From contig CALQQB010000035.1 in assembly GCA_943332615.1 (NCBI GenBank), positions 1 to 44,130 on the forward strand: a DNA stretch of 44,130 nt, read 5' to 3'. Below the pieces are notes generated by a model. That model did no database searches. It saw only the letters and a program-made list of their open reading frames with translations, and had not been told where the DNA came from. Shown here in pieces: positions 24,396 through 32,897 of the stretch. The stretch is from Phenylobacterium deserti. GTDB lineage: Bacteria > Pseudomonadota > Alphaproteobacteria > Caulobacterales > Caulobacteraceae. Both the position numbers and the translations under genes were made by a program. How positions within the stretch are numbered: the stretch's first letter is position 1; every line of letters starts with the position of its first letter.

Positions 24396-26570
24396 TCAGG
24401 CCTTCAGCATCGCCTTGGTGATCGGCAGGCTGCGCACCCGTTTGCCGCTGGCCGCGAAGATGGCGTTGGTCAGCGCCGGGATCGCGGGCGGCAGGGCCGG
24501 TTCCCCAAGGCCGGTGGGCGGGTAGTCGGTCATCACGAACTTCACCTCAACCGGCGGCGCCTCGTTGATGCGCAGCAGGGGATAGTCGAAGAAGTTCGAC
24601 TGCTCGACATGGCCATCAGCGATGGTGATCTGCTGGTGCAGGGCATGGGAAAGCCCCTCCAGCGCCGCACCCTGGACCTGGTTCATGGCGCCGTGCGGGT
24701 TGACGATCTGGCGGCCCACATCGGCGGCCACCCACATCTTCTTGATCTTGACGTCGCCAGCCGCGCTTACCGCCACATGGCACACTTCCGCGAAATAGCC
24801 CTGGTGGCTGTAGTAGCAGGCCACCCCCATGCCTTCGCCGGCCGGAAGCTTGGTCTTGCCCCAGCCCGACATCTCGCCCACCGCCTTCAGCACACCCACC
24901 ATGCGCGCCGCGTTGTAGACGGACGGCGCCTGGCCGACGGCCGGCTGATCGCCCAGCAGCGTGATCTGGAAGGCCAGCGGATCGGCGCCCGCCGCATGGG
25001 CCAGTTCGTCGATGAAGGACTGGTGCACGAAGGCCAGCGCGTTGGACCCTGGCGCCCGCAGCGGGCCGGTGGGCACGCCCAGCGGCATCATGCTGACGTC
25101 CATCTTGAAGTTCGGCACGAAGCGCGACGGGAACTCAGTGGCCGACATCCCGGCGCTGCCGGCCGGAGCCGTGCCCTCGCCAAAGGTGACGAAGTGGTCG
25201 TGCCAGGCGCTGAGATTGCCCTTGTCGTCCACGCCGCCGCGGAAGAAATGGTAGCCGGCAGGGCGGTAGACGCCGTGCTGGATATCGTCCTCGCGGGTCC
25301 AGAGCAGCTTCACGGGCGCGCCGGTTTCGCGGGCGATCCAGGCGGCCTCGACCATGTAGTCATTGGAGAGGCGGCGACCGAACCCGCCGCCGCAGCGGAC
25401 CATATGGACAGTGATGTCCTCGGGCTTGATCTTCATCACCTGGGCGCAGAGCTGGCGGCCGGGCTCGGGGTTCTGGGTCGGCGACCAGATCTCCAGCTTG
25501 CCGTCCTTGAACTCGGCCGTGGTGTTCATCGGCTCCAGCGGCGCGTGGTGCAGGAACGGATAGGAATAGGCCGCCTCGACCGTCTTGGCCGAAGCCTTCA
25601 GAGCGGCTTCCACGTCGCCATCGTTGCGGGCTGTGCGTTGGGGCGGGCCGGCGGCCAGTTCCTTGGCGCGGGCGTTGAAAGCCTTGCTGGACTGCTTGCC
25701 GGTGGGGTGTTCGGCCCAGGTGATGGCGGCCTTGTCGCGACCCTTCTTGGCCGCCCACCAGGTGTCGCCGACCACGGCCACGCCCGGCATCAGGCCGGTG
25801 AGGTTGGTCGTGCCTTCAACCAGGAACGCCTTCTTCACGCCCTTGACCGCCTTCGCGGCGTCCAGGTCGGCGCTGGCCACCTTGGCGCCGAACACCGGAG
25901 CCTTGGCGTAGGTGGCGTACAGCATGCCCGGCCGCTTCACGTCGATGCCGAACAGCGGCTGGCCAGTGACGATCTTCACGGTGTCGTACTGCGGGGTGGC
26001 CTTGCCGATGATGCGGTAGGCCTTGGGGTCCTTCAGCGTCACCGTCTTGGGGTCGGGCGCGGGGATGTTGGCGCAGGCCAGGGCCAGGGAGCCATAGCTG
26101 CGCTTCTTGCCGGACTTGTGGACCACATTGCCCGGCTCGGTGGAGCAGTCGCCGGGCGCGCAGTTCCAGGCCTGGGCCGCGGCCTGCACCAGCATCAGGC
26201 GCGCCACCGCGCCGACCCGGCGCAGCTCGTCCCAGTTCATGGGCGTCGACAGGCTGCCGCCCGCGAACTGGCGGCCGTACAGCTTGGGATCGTTGGGCGC
26301 CTGCTCGATGCGGACGTTCTTCCAGTCCACGTCCAGTTCCTCGGCGATCATCATCGGCAGGCTGGTCAGGATGCCCTGGCCGATCTCCGGGTTCTTGGAC
26401 ATGATCGTGACGACGCCGTCGGGCGCCACGCGGACAAAGGCGTTCAGCGCGCCCACGCCGGCAGCCTGGGCCCCGGCCTTTGCGGCGATGGCGAAGTTCA
26501 GGGTCAGGCCCGCGGCGGTGACGCTGGCGAGGATCTCACGGCGGCTGGCGCCAGTGGCTTGAAAGGTCAT
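24396..26570 (-). CDS. Xanthine dehydrogenase family molybdopterin-binding subunit (IorB-like), Tat-type leader
   Basis: A 724-residue catalytic subunit of a molybdenum hydroxylase, of the isoquinoline 1-oxidoreductase/aldehyde oxidase type. An N-terminal SRREIL motif (9-14) followed by a hydrophobic stretch looks like a twin-arginine leader, suggesting export with its folded partner. The molybdopterin-binding GGGFGRR and the APGSNALAF segment are present, and E690 in GLGEPALP is the expected catalytic base. The substrate is unknown; family members hydroxylate N-heterocycles or oxidise aldehydes with water as oxygen donor. The [2Fe-2S] partner gene ends five bases upstream. No FAD subunit gene and no XdhC-type chaperone gene are adjacent, consistent with the two-subunit Ior layout. 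GGAAG precedes the ATG. Confidence 0.9.
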   Translation of the reverse strand: MTFQATGASRREILASVTAAGLTLNFAIAAKAGAQAAGVGALNAFVRVAPDGVVTIMSKNPEIGQGILTSLPMMIAEELDVDWKNVRIEQAPNDPKLYGRQFAGGSLSTPMNWDELRRVGAVARLMLVQAAAQAWNCAPGDCSTEPGNVVHKSGKKRSYGSLALACANIPAPDPKTVTLKDPKAYRIIGKATPQYDTVKIVTGQPLFGIDVKRPGMLYATYAKAPVFGAKVASADLDAAKAVKGVKKAFLVEGTTNLTGLMPGVAVVGDTWWAAKKGRDKAAITWAEHPTGKQSSKAFNARAKELAAGPPQRTARNDGDVEAALKASAKTVEAAYSYPFLHHAPLEPMNTTAEFKDGKLEIWSPTQNPEPGRQLCAQVMKIKPEDITVHMVRCGGGFGRRLSNDYMVEAAWIARETGAPVKLLWTREDDIQHGVYRPAGYHFFRGGVDDKGNLSAWHDHFVTFGEGTAPAGSAGMSATEFPSRFVPNFKMDVSMMPLGVPTGPLRAPGSNALAFVHQSFIDELAHAAGADPLAFQITLLGDQPAVGQAPSVYNAARMVGVLKAVGEMSGWGKTKLPAGEGMGVACYYSHQGYFAEVCHVAVSAAGDVKIKKMWVAADVGRQIVNPHGAMNQVQGAALEGLSHALHQQITIADGHVEQSNFFDYPLLRINEAPPVEVKFVMTDYPPTGLGEPALPPAIPALTNAIFAASGKRVRSLPITKAMLKA

Positions 26571-26575
26571 GGCTC

Positions 26576-27040
26576 TCACGCTTCCTTCTGGCCGGAGGCG
26601 CGCTTGATGGCGGCGCGGATGCGCGTGTAGGTCGCGCAACGGCAGAGGTTCCCGGCCATCGCCTTGTCAATATCGGCATCGGTCGGCTTGGGGTTCTTGG
26701 CGAGCAGCGCGGTGGCCGACATGATCTGGCCGGGCTGGCAGTAGCCGCATTGGGCGACGTCCAGTTCCATCCAGGCGGCTTGCACTTTCTTGCCGATCGG
26801 GTGGGCGGCCATGCCTTCGATCGTCGAGATCTTGGCGGCGCCCACCGCCGAGGTCGGCAGCTGGCAGGACCGCTGCGGCTGGCCGTCCACATGCACGGTG
26901 CAGGCGCCGCAGGCGGCGACCCCACAGCCGAACTTCGGCCCCCGGATCCCCAGCGCATCGCGCAAGGTCCACAACAACGGCGTGTCGCCGTCCACATCGG
27001 CGCTGAGCGCCTTACCATTGACGTTGAGGGTATAGGACAT
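26576..27040 (-). CDS. (2Fe-2S)-binding subunit of the molybdenum hydroxylase (IorA-like)
   Basis: A 154-residue electron-transfer subunit. The plant-type cluster ligands are C39, C44, C47 and C59; the second cluster is bound by C98 and C101 (CGYC) with C133 and C135 (LCRCATY). All eight cysteines are present, so both clusters should form. This matches the small subunit of IorAB-type two-component hydroxylases. It has no signal peptide and would be exported, if at all, with the large subunit. It is the first gene of a two-gene operon with the catalytic subunit. ATG 27040 begins right at the ferredoxin-like fold. Confidence 0.92.
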   Translation of the reverse strand: MSYTLNVNGKALSADVDGDTPLLWTLRDALGIRGPKFGCGVAACGACTVHVDGQPQRSCQLPTSAVGAAKISTIEGMAAHPIGKKVQAAWMELDVAQCGYCQPGQIMSATALLAKNPKPTDADIDKAMAGNLCRCATYTRIRAAIKRASGQKEA

Positions 27041-27151
27041 TGCCCGCGTCTCCCGCTTTTCGCTCAGGATGCTACTCTGCGGCAGCCCCACGTCAAAGCG
27101 CCGGTGCGTGACGGCGCAGAAACATCTTCGCGTGGCCGCCAGCCGACCTGC

Positions 27152-27559
27152 TCAGACCCGAGCCCGGCCCTTCGGGAACTGGATCCTCGCCCGGAAGCCG
27201 TCGGGGTCGAAGCGGGCGTCCACCTGTCCGCGCATCTGCAGCCAGAGCGCCTTGCCGCCGGGGCTCGGCGGCGATGCGGAACTCGGCCGTAAAGGCTCCG
27301 GCGTCACGGCGACATTGGCGTAGGCGGCGGTGATGATTCCGCGGTCGTCGGGGTGGACCAGTGCAGGGAAGTTCTGGATAGCCAGAGGCTTGTCGTGGGC
27401 GCCGCCGAAGAGCGCGCGGTTGCTGGCGTTCCAGGCCAGGGCGCCGGTGGCGACGTCCCATTCCCAAAGGCCGAGACCTGTCGCCTCAACGCCGGTCTCG
27501 ATCCGCCGCAGGCGATCCTGCAGGGCCGTGACCTCGGGCGGGGGTTCGGACGGATACAA
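27152..27559 (-). CDS. Orphan PAS-domain protein with a probable local double frameshift
   Basis: A 135-residue protein with a single PAS fold and no kinase or other output domain. A short coiled coil (VTALQDRLRRIETGVE) precedes PAS strands GLGLWEWDVATGALAWN and the FPALVHPDDR segment. In the middle, residues after YANVAV lose PAS character. Over about 45-50 bases (roughly 27249-27295) a different frame supplies the expected DAGAFTAEFRIAAEP, after which the original frame resumes with GKALWLQMRG. This looks like two compensating single-base indels, the second next to a run of four C. The protein may therefore carry a scrambled patch, or the sequence may contain errors. The role is unknown. 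Confidence 0.6.
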   Translation of the reverse strand: MYPSEPPPEVTALQDRLRRIETGVEATGLGLWEWDVATGALAWNASNRALFGGAHDKPLAIQNFPALVHPDDRGIITAAYANVAVTPEPLRPSSASPPSPGGKALWLQMRGQVDARFDPDGFRARIQFPKGRARV

Positions 27560-27603
27560 CAGACGCAGGCCCCAGAAGTCAGGCGCAGCGGCCCTGAACG
27601 GCG

Positions 27604-28317
27604 TCAGGGCCGCGGCAGGATCACTACGGCGTTCGACAGTTCGTTGGGGTTGTCCGCCGGCCGCGCCGGGAAATGCCGGGCCAGGATGTCCCCGCAGCGG
27701 CCGATGGCGGCGGCGAAGCCCGCAGCCGGCTCGCCCCGCGCCAGCCCTGCTGTCAGCGCCGCCATCGCCTGGTCCCAGGTTCCGTCCGGCGCCTGGGCGT
27801 GGACCGCCTCGTCGGCGATCAGTTCCGCCATCCGCTCGGCGGCGGAGACATAGATCAGCACCCCGGTCCGCTCGCGGGTGAGATGCAGGTTCTTGGCCAG
27901 GAACTGTTCCTCCGCACGCCGCCGCACGCGGGCGCGTTTCAGGCCGCGCGGCGTCAGCGCTCGCCGCACCGGCGGGATCGAGACCAGCAGCAGGGTCGCC
28001 AGGAACAGCAGAGCCTGCATGACCAGCGTGCCGATCAACGCCGCCCGCGCCGTGGCTTCGCCCACGTGCTCCACCTGATCGGCCGTCCAGCCGCCGACCA
28101 GAACCATGTCGGGCGCGGTGACGTGCAGGCCCGCCGCCAGCAGCAGCGCCGGGGCCAGCAGCGCCACCCCGACCGCCCAGGCCAGCGGCGTGGCGTGATA
28201 GTCCGAGCTCTCCTCGGCGACGATGCAGTAGATCTCTCCGGTGGTCCGAACCTCGGCGGCGCGCACCGCAGCCTCGACGACGGCCAGGTCCGCTGGGCTA
28301 AGCAGGGGTGTGCTCAT
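27604..28317 (-). CDS. TPM-domain membrane protein
   Basis: A 237-residue protein with an N-terminal segment of TPM type (SPADLAVVEAAVRAAEVRTTGEI), two central hydrophobic helices (about 46-65 and 92-114), and the C-terminal half of the TPM fold (GVLIYVSAAERMAELIADEAV). It is the shorter, split-TPM kind that accompanies LemA and a classical TPM protein in many proteobacteria. The function is not established; the group is linked to envelope or photosystem maintenance in other organisms. Its ATG lies one base after the stop of the preceding TPM gene, so translation is coupled. It is the last gene of the LemA-TPM-TPM operon. Confidence 0.85.
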   Translation of the reverse strand: MSTPLLSPADLAVVEAAVRAAEVRTTGEIYCIVAEESSDYHATPLAWAVGVALLAPALLLAAGLHVTAPDMVLVGGWTADQVEHVGEATARAALIGTLVMQALLFLATLLLVSIPPVRRALTPRGLKRARVRRRAEEQFLAKNLHLTRERTGVLIYVSAAERMAELIADEAVHAQAPDGTWDQAMAALTAGLARGEPAAGFAAAIGRCGDILARHFPARPADNPNELSNAVVILPRP

Positions 28318-28318
28318 C

Positions 28319-29098
28319 TCACCATCTCCCCGATGCGCCGCCGCCGCCGAACGAACCGCCTCCGCCCGAGAAGCCACCGCCGCCACTCCATCCGCCACCG
28401 CCGCCCCGGCCCGAGCCAGAGAGCAGCATCGGCAGAAGCCACCAAAGGCCGCCGCCGCCGCCGAACCGCCGCCGCCCGCCGAACGCCCGCATCACCCCGG
28501 TCACCACCCAGAACAGCACGAAGATCACCACGACGATCGGGATACCGCCGCCGCGCCCGGGATGGACGATCCGCACCTGGGGCTGCTCGGCCGCGGCCTT
28601 GGCCTCGTCCGCCGGCAGGCCGATCTGGGCGGCGATCGCCTCGGCCCCGTCAACGATGCCCTGCTCCATACGGCCCGCCTTGAAGGCCGGAACGATCCTG
28701 CGCTGGATGATCAGGCTGGACAGGGCGTCGGTCAGCACCGGCTCCAGGCCGTAGCCGACCTCGATGCGCACCGCCCGTTCTTTGGCCGCGACGATCAGGA
28801 TCGCCCCGTCGTCCGGACCCGAGCGTCCGATCCGCCAGGCCCGGCCCAGCTGGTAGCCGTAGTCGGCGATCTCATAACCCTGCAGGTCCGGCAGGGTGGC
28901 GACAACCAGCTGGCGGCCGGTCTTCTGTTCCAGCGCCGCCAGTTCACCGTCCAGCTTCTGCTCGGCGGCAGGCGACAGCAGATTCGCCGCATCGACCACC
29001 CGCCCGGTCAGTGGCGGAAACTTCGGCGCGGCGAGGGCAAGCGCCGGCAGGGCCAGCCAAAGCGCCAGCGCCATCGCAAACCGAGGAAAGAGCCTCAC
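28319..29098 (-). CDS. TPM-domain protein with Gly-rich C-terminus (YgcG-like)
   Basis: A 259-residue envelope protein. A signal peptide (cleavage after ALALA near residue 23) is followed by a TPM domain of about 140 residues (VVDAANLLSP, DDGAILIVAAKERAVRIEVGYGLEPVL). A transmembrane helix (about 184-204, IPIVVVIFVLFWVVTGVM) and a Gly/Ser-rich tail with Trp then follow. This is the standard architecture of the YgcG/TPM family found next to LemA. It would sit in the inner membrane with the TPM domain in the periplasm. The start is a GTG at 29098, four bases after the LemA stop. The glycine tail is low-complexity coding sequence, not a DNA repeat. Confidence 0.88.
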   Translation of the reverse strand: MRLFPRFAMALALWLALPALALAAPKFPPLTGRVVDAANLLSPAAEQKLDGELAALEQKTGRQLVVATLPDLQGYEIADYGYQLGRAWRIGRSGPDDGAILIVAAKERAVRIEVGYGLEPVLTDALSSLIIQRRIVPAFKAGRMEQGIVDGAEAIAAQIGLPADEAKAAAEQPQVRIVHPGRGGGIPIVVVIFVLFWVVTGVMRAFGGRRRFGGGGGLWWLLPMLLSGSGRGGGGGWSGGGGFSGGGGSFGGGGASGRW

Positions 29099-29102
29099 CC
29101 GC

Positions 29103-29729
29103 CTACTTCGACGGCGGCGGCGAGCCGGGCGCGAAGTCCACGCTGGGCGCGGACTGGGCGCCAGCAGTGGCCTGGAACAGCTCCATGCGCTTCGAGCCGC
29201 TATGCACCGTGCTGGCCCAGATCACCTGCGGGAAAGTCCGCAGCGTGGTGTTGAAGTCGCGAACCGCCTCGTTGTAGTCGCGTCGCGCGATGGCGATCCG
29301 GTTCTCGGTGCCCTCCAACTGGCTCTGCAGGGCCATGAAGTTCTCGTTCGACTTCAAGTCCGGGTAGTTCTCCTGCAGCACCCGCATCGGCGCCAGGGCC
29401 AGGCTGAGGCTGTTCTGCGCCGCGGCATATTTTTGGAACGCCGCCGGGTCGGTGGTGATCGAGGCGTCGGACTTCACCTGCAGCGCGCCGGCGCGGGCCT
29501 GGGTGACCGCGATCAGCACGTTGGATTCCTGCGCGGCATAGCCCTTCACCGTGGCCACCAGGTTGGGCACCAGGTCGGCGCGGCGCTGGTATTGGTTCTG
29601 CACCTCCGCCCATTGGGCCTTGGCGCGTTCCTCCTGCGTCGGGATCGTGTTGATACCGCAGGCGGCCAGCGCCAGGGGCGCGATGATGAGCAGCGCGAGA
29701 CGCGCCAAGCGTCGGGTCAGAATGGTCAT
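29103..29729 (-). CDS. LemA family lipoprotein
   Basis: A 208-residue LemA protein. The N-terminus is a lipoprotein signal with lipobox LAAC, acylated C24 following a hydrophobic stretch. The LemA fold is evident from the helical signature RRADLVPNLVATVKGY, the AAAQNSLSLAL region and the NYPDLKSNENFMALQ segment that marks the family. LemA proteins are membrane-anchored helical bundles of uncertain function. It is the first gene of a tight operon with two TPM-domain genes (gaps of four and one bases), the usual arrangement in proteobacteria. Confidence 0.92.
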   Translation of the reverse strand: MTILTRRLARLALLIIAPLALAACGINTIPTQEERAKAQWAEVQNQYQRRADLVPNLVATVKGYAAQESNVLIAVTQARAGALQVKSDASITTDPAAFQKYAAAQNSLSLALAPMRVLQENYPDLKSNENFMALQSQLEGTENRIAIARRDYNEAVRDFNTTLRTFPQVIWASTVHSGSKRMELFQATAGAQSAPSVDFAPGSPPPSK

Positions 29730-29841
29730 CGAACTCCCCGTCAGAACTGGACGTCGCCCAGCCACATAGGCTGAACGCATGAGCCCCTGATATGTGGCCC
29801 GCGCATTGATCGCGCGCAACGGCGGGGGCACAAGCGCTGCG

Positions 29842-30609
29842 ATGGCCAAGGCCAAACCCTACTACGCCGCAGGCAGCCTGAGCGCCGCCTACTACGACCT
29901 GATCACCGACGCCGACGTCCGGCTGCGCGGCGATGAGGATATCTATGCGGCCCTCGCACCGCCGGGCGGGGCGATCCTGGAACTGGGGTGCGGGTCGGGC
30001 CGGCTGACCGCCGGCCTGGCGGGGCGCGGGTTCCAGGTGGTGGGCGTCGATATCGCCGCGGCGATGCTGGCCCAGGCCGAGCAGCGCCTGGCCGCGCTGC
30101 CGCCCGACATCGCCGGCCGAGTCGCGCTGCGCCGGGGCGACATGACCGCGCTCGACCTCAAGCGCCCGTTCGACCTGGTGATCTGCCCATTCTTCACCCT
30201 GGCCCACGTGCCGACCGGCGCCGCCTGGGCCAACACCTTCGCCACCGCCACGCGCCACCTGTCGGCCGGAGGCCTGGCCGCCTTCCACCTGCCCCGGCTG
30301 GAGATCATGCGTCTGCCGGGCCCCAAGGACCCCGACCGGCCGGTCATGGATGTGCCGCTGCCCGACGGCCGCCGCCTGCTGCTGTTTGTCCGCGAGCGCA
30401 GCTTCCGCGAAGGGATCAACCGGCTGGAGCAGGTGCTGGAATATGCGATCGCCGATGCGGCGGGCCGGGTGCTTCAACGCTCCCCGGAGCGGCTGACCTA
30501 CTACGTCGGCGATCCCGTGGCGCCGGCCGCGAAGGCGGGCCTTACTCTGGACCGCCCGCCGATCGACCTCGGCGGCGTCGGCGACATCTGGGTGTTTCGG
30601 AAGATTTAG
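29842..30609 (+). CDS. Class I SAM-dependent methyltransferase
   Basis: A 255-residue methyltransferase. Motif I ILELGCGSGRLT (45-56) is followed by VVGVDIAAAML, FDLVICPFFTLAHV and a C-terminal beta-rich portion. The N-terminal AAYYDLITDAD is common in metabolite methyltransferases of this kind. The substrate is unknown. The frame is open for 16 codons upstream, but the ATG at 29842 starts the recognisable protein. It is divergent from LemA, with 112 bp between the starts, and its stop overlaps by four bases the stop of the convergent DUF1365 gene. Confidence 0.8.
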   Translation: MAKAKPYYAAGSLSAAYYDLITDADVRLRGDEDIYAALAPPGGAILELGCGSGRLTAGLAGRGFQVVGVDIAAAMLAQAEQRLAALPPDIAGRVALRRGDMTALDLKRPFDLVICPFFTLAHVPTGAAWANTFATATRHLSAGGLAAFHLPRLEIMRLPGPKDPDRPVMDVPLPDGRRLLLFVRERSFREGINRLEQVLEYAIADAAGRVLQRSPERLTYYVGDPVAPAAKAGLTLDRPPIDLGGVGDIWVFRKI

Positions 30610-31397
30610 GCCGCCAGTGACGCCGGCGTCACTACGGTAACCGACCACGCGGGCTTCGGCGGTCGTTGGCGGATCTTCTCGCCCTTCAGGAACATGAACA
30701 TGGCCTCCCAGTGGATGGCGGCCAGCACGCCCAGCGTCATCCAGGGATGACCCAGCCAGGCGCGGAACAGGTTGCGGTCGGTGAGCTCCTGCCGATGGCC
30801 CGCGAAGCCCGCCGCCAGCACCCGGCCCTCGGCATCGTCCACGTCGACGAACACCTGCACCGACTCGCCCACTTGCTGGGACAGCGGCGGGCGCATCTTG
30901 AAGGCGTAGCTGAGGTCCATGTCCATGAACGGCGAAACGTAGAAGCCCTTCTCGCAGGCCTGTTTCACCACCGGGGCGTCGTCTGCCGGGATCAGGTAGC
31001 TGTGCCGCTCGCCGAAGGTGTTGTTCACTTCGTAGAGGATGGCGCTCAGCGCACCGTCAGCGCGGTGGCAGTAAAACACCGTCAGCGGGTTGAACCCGCC
31101 GCCCAGGATGCGCGGCATGGCCAGCAGGCGCACGGGTCCGCCATGGGCGATGCCGGCGGCGGCGAGTTGGGCCTCCACCTGGGCCTTCAGCGGCGTCTTC
31201 GAGCCGTCGCCGTGGCGGGTGGGATCGAAGCTGACCAGGTTGAATCGCCTGAGCGAGAACAGCTGCAGGCTACGGTCGAGCGCGTCGAGCTCGTCCAGGT
31301 CCAGTAGCAGCATGAAGATGTCGTAGCGCAGACTATGCCGCCGGGGCTTCAGCCGGGTGTGGGTGACCACCCCGGGATAGAGCCCGGACGTGAACAT
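30606..31397 (-). CDS. DUF1365 family protein
   Basis: A 263-residue DUF1365 protein. Recognisable family segments are SGLYPGVVTHTRLKPRRHSLRY at the start (with YDIFMLLLDLDEL), GGGFNPLTVFYC, and ILYEVNNTFGERHSY. No catalytic activity has been assigned to the family. It is almost always found beside an FAD-dependent oxidoreductase and a CFA-synthase-like methyltransferase, as here. Its ATG overlaps the TGA of the FAD gene by one base (TGATG), so it is co-translated. In Rhodobacter sphaeroides genes of this set belong to the singlet-oxygen stress regulon, pointing to modification of membrane fatty acids (inference for this organism). Confidence 0.9.
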   Translation of the reverse strand: MFTSGLYPGVVTHTRLKPRRHSLRYDIFMLLLDLDELDALDRSLQLFSLRRFNLVSFDPTRHGDGSKTPLKAQVEAQLAAAGIAHGGPVRLLAMPRILGGGFNPLTVFYCHRADGALSAILYEVNNTFGERHSYLIPADDAPVVKQACEKGFYVSPFMDMDLSYAFKMRPPLSQQVGESVQVFVDVDDAEGRVLAAGFAGHRQELTDRNLFRAWLGHPWMTLGVLAAIHWEAMFMFLKGEKIRQRPPKPAWSVTVVTPASLAA

Positions 31398-32734
31398 CAG
31401 GCCGCTGCCTCTTCGAGCACCCGCTCGCGGACATGGATGCGACCGCTTTCGCCCTCAACGGTCCAGGGCCGGCGCACGCCGCCCAGCTGTTCGGCCACCG
31501 CCAGCCCCGACTGCAGGGCGTCCTCGTGGAAACCGTGGCCGAGGTAGGAGCCGCAGAACCAAGTCCGCCGCACGCCCTGGATATCCCAGAACTCTTCCTG
31601 CGCCGCGATCGCCGCGCCATCGAACAGCGGGTGGTCGTAGACCTCGGTGCGGATCAGCTTGTCGGCGGCGATCTCCTTGTTGGGATTGAGCGTCGCGAAC
31701 AGGTCGGGCGCGCCGTCGATACTCTGCAGGCGGGTCATCCAATAGGAGCAGGCCCCCTCGCCGGGCTTGGCCCGCGCGCCCAAGTGGTTCCAGCTGCACC
31801 AGGCGGCCCGGCGCTTCGGCATCAGGGCGACGTCGGTGTGCAGGGCCACGAGGTTGCGGCTGTACTGGAAGGCGCCCAGCAGGCGCTTCTCGTCGGGGCT
31901 CGGGTCGTCCAGCAGGCTGAGCGCGGCATCGCCGTGGGTGGCGATCACCACCGCGTCGAAGCGTTCGCGCGACCCGTTGGCCATGCGCAGCTCAACCCCG
32001 TTGGCGTCGCGCTTCACGCCCGCCACACGGACGCCCTTGCGGACCTCGCCGCGGTAGGCGGCCGACAGCTTGGCCACATACTCGCGGCTGCCGCCCTTGA
32101 CCGTGCGCCAGAGGCCGCGGCCGGAGAGGCTCATCATGCCGTGGTTCAGGAAGAAGCGGATCAGGGAGGCTGCGGGGTAGCGGCCGATCTCGTTCAGCGG
32201 CGTCGACCAGATCGCTGCGGCCTGTGGCAGCAGGTGGTCGTCGCGGAAGGCGTCGCCGTAGCCGTTCTTCGTCAGATACGCCTGCAGCGGAACCCGCCCG
32301 GCTTCCAGTGCGGCCAGGTCCTTTGGCGCCTCGCGATAGAAACGCGTGATGTCGCGCAGCATGCCCCAGAACCGGGGCGACAGCACGTTGCTGAGCTGGG
32401 CGAACACGCCCGAAAGGCCAAAGCTGGAATATTCGAACGCCCCGTCATCCAGCGAGACGCTGAGCGACATGTCGGCCTCGATATGCGGCACGCCCAGGTG
32501 CTCCAGCAGCGCCGTGAAGTTGGGATAGTTGCCTTCGTTGTAGACAATGAAGCCGGTGTCCACGGGCACCGGGCCGTTCAGCCCGGGCGCCTCGGCGGTG
32601 TTGGCGTGGCCGCCCAGCCGTGAATCTGACTCGAACAGCGTCAGGTCGTGCCGCTCCGACAGCAGCCAAGCGGAAGAGAGCCCCGCGATCCCGGCGCCGA
32701 CGACCGCGATCCGGCGTCGATCCTGGCCAACCAT
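31397..32734 (-). CDS. FAD-dependent amine-oxidase-type oxidoreductase
   Basis: A 445-residue flavoprotein. The dinucleotide-binding motif IAVVGAGIAGLSS (9-21) ends in an acidic residue in LFESDSRLGGHA, with the GG motif typical of the amine oxidase/phytoene desaturase superfamily. A C-terminal FAD contact appears as YLGHGFHEDALQSG. This is the oxidoreductase that usually pairs with DUF1365 and CFA-like genes; related proteins are implicated in desaturation or oxygenation of methylated fatty acyl chains in furan fatty acid synthesis. Whether this protein does so is inference. The ATG at 32734 has AAGAGG six bases upstream; a TTG two codons earlier is less likely. It is divergent from the DUF1295 gene. 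Confidence 0.9.
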   Translation of the reverse strand: MVGQDRRRIAVVGAGIAGLSSAWLLSERHDLTLFESDSRLGGHANTAEAPGLNGPVPVDTGFIVYNEGNYPNFTALLEHLGVPHIEADMSLSVSLDDGAFEYSSFGLSGVFAQLSNVLSPRFWGMLRDITRFYREAPKDLAALEAGRVPLQAYLTKNGYGDAFRDDHLLPQAAAIWSTPLNEIGRYPAASLIRFFLNHGMMSLSGRGLWRTVKGGSREYVAKLSAAYRGEVRKGVRVAGVKRDANGVELRMANGSRERFDAVVIATHGDAALSLLDDPSPDEKRLLGAFQYSRNLVALHTDVALMPKRRAAWCSWNHLGARAKPGEGACSYWMTRLQSIDGAPDLFATLNPNKEIAADKLIRTEVYDHPLFDGAAIAAQEEFWDIQGVRRTWFCGSYLGHGFHEDALQSGLAVAEQLGGVRRPWTVEGESGRIHVRERVLEEAAA

Positions 32735-32897
32735 GTCCAACCTCTTGTCTGCACACGCAAACCCTGGCGTGCGAGCGCCACACGGGTCTGCTTAGCAAAG
32801 GCTACGGGATCATCCCAGCGCCGGATGCGCTTGAGGCGTTCAGAAGGGGGTGCGTCAGATAGACGAACATGATGGTATCCGGCCGGGGGAGAGCTGC
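32735..32897. promoter_or_regulatory. Divergent promoter region of the lipid-modification cluster
   Basis: This 163-bp gap lies between the FAD oxidoreductase (leftward) and DUF1295 (rightward) starts and must contain promoters for both arms. A TGATCC on the minus strand at 32807-32812 resembles the -35 element of the singlet-oxygen sigma factor of Rhodobacter, with TAAG 12 bases further on, but the spacing is shorter than expected, so it is not claimed as a promoter. Confidence 0.35.

Noticed and set aside
24297..26630. A 777-codon open frame opposite the molybdenum hydroxylase subunit
   Set aside because: It is antisense to a gene with intact catalytic motifs and shares the shadow-frame composition; nothing supports translation.
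28325..28480. Apparent tandem GCC/CCG-rich DNA repeat
   Set aside because: It is the coding sequence of the glycine-rich tail of the TPM protein, not an independent repeat or CRISPR-like array.
32791..32812. TGATCC and TAAG on the minus strand as a singlet-oxygen sigma-factor promoter for the FAD gene
   Set aside because: The spacer is only 12 bases, shorter than expected for such promoters, and two short matches are easily found by chance.
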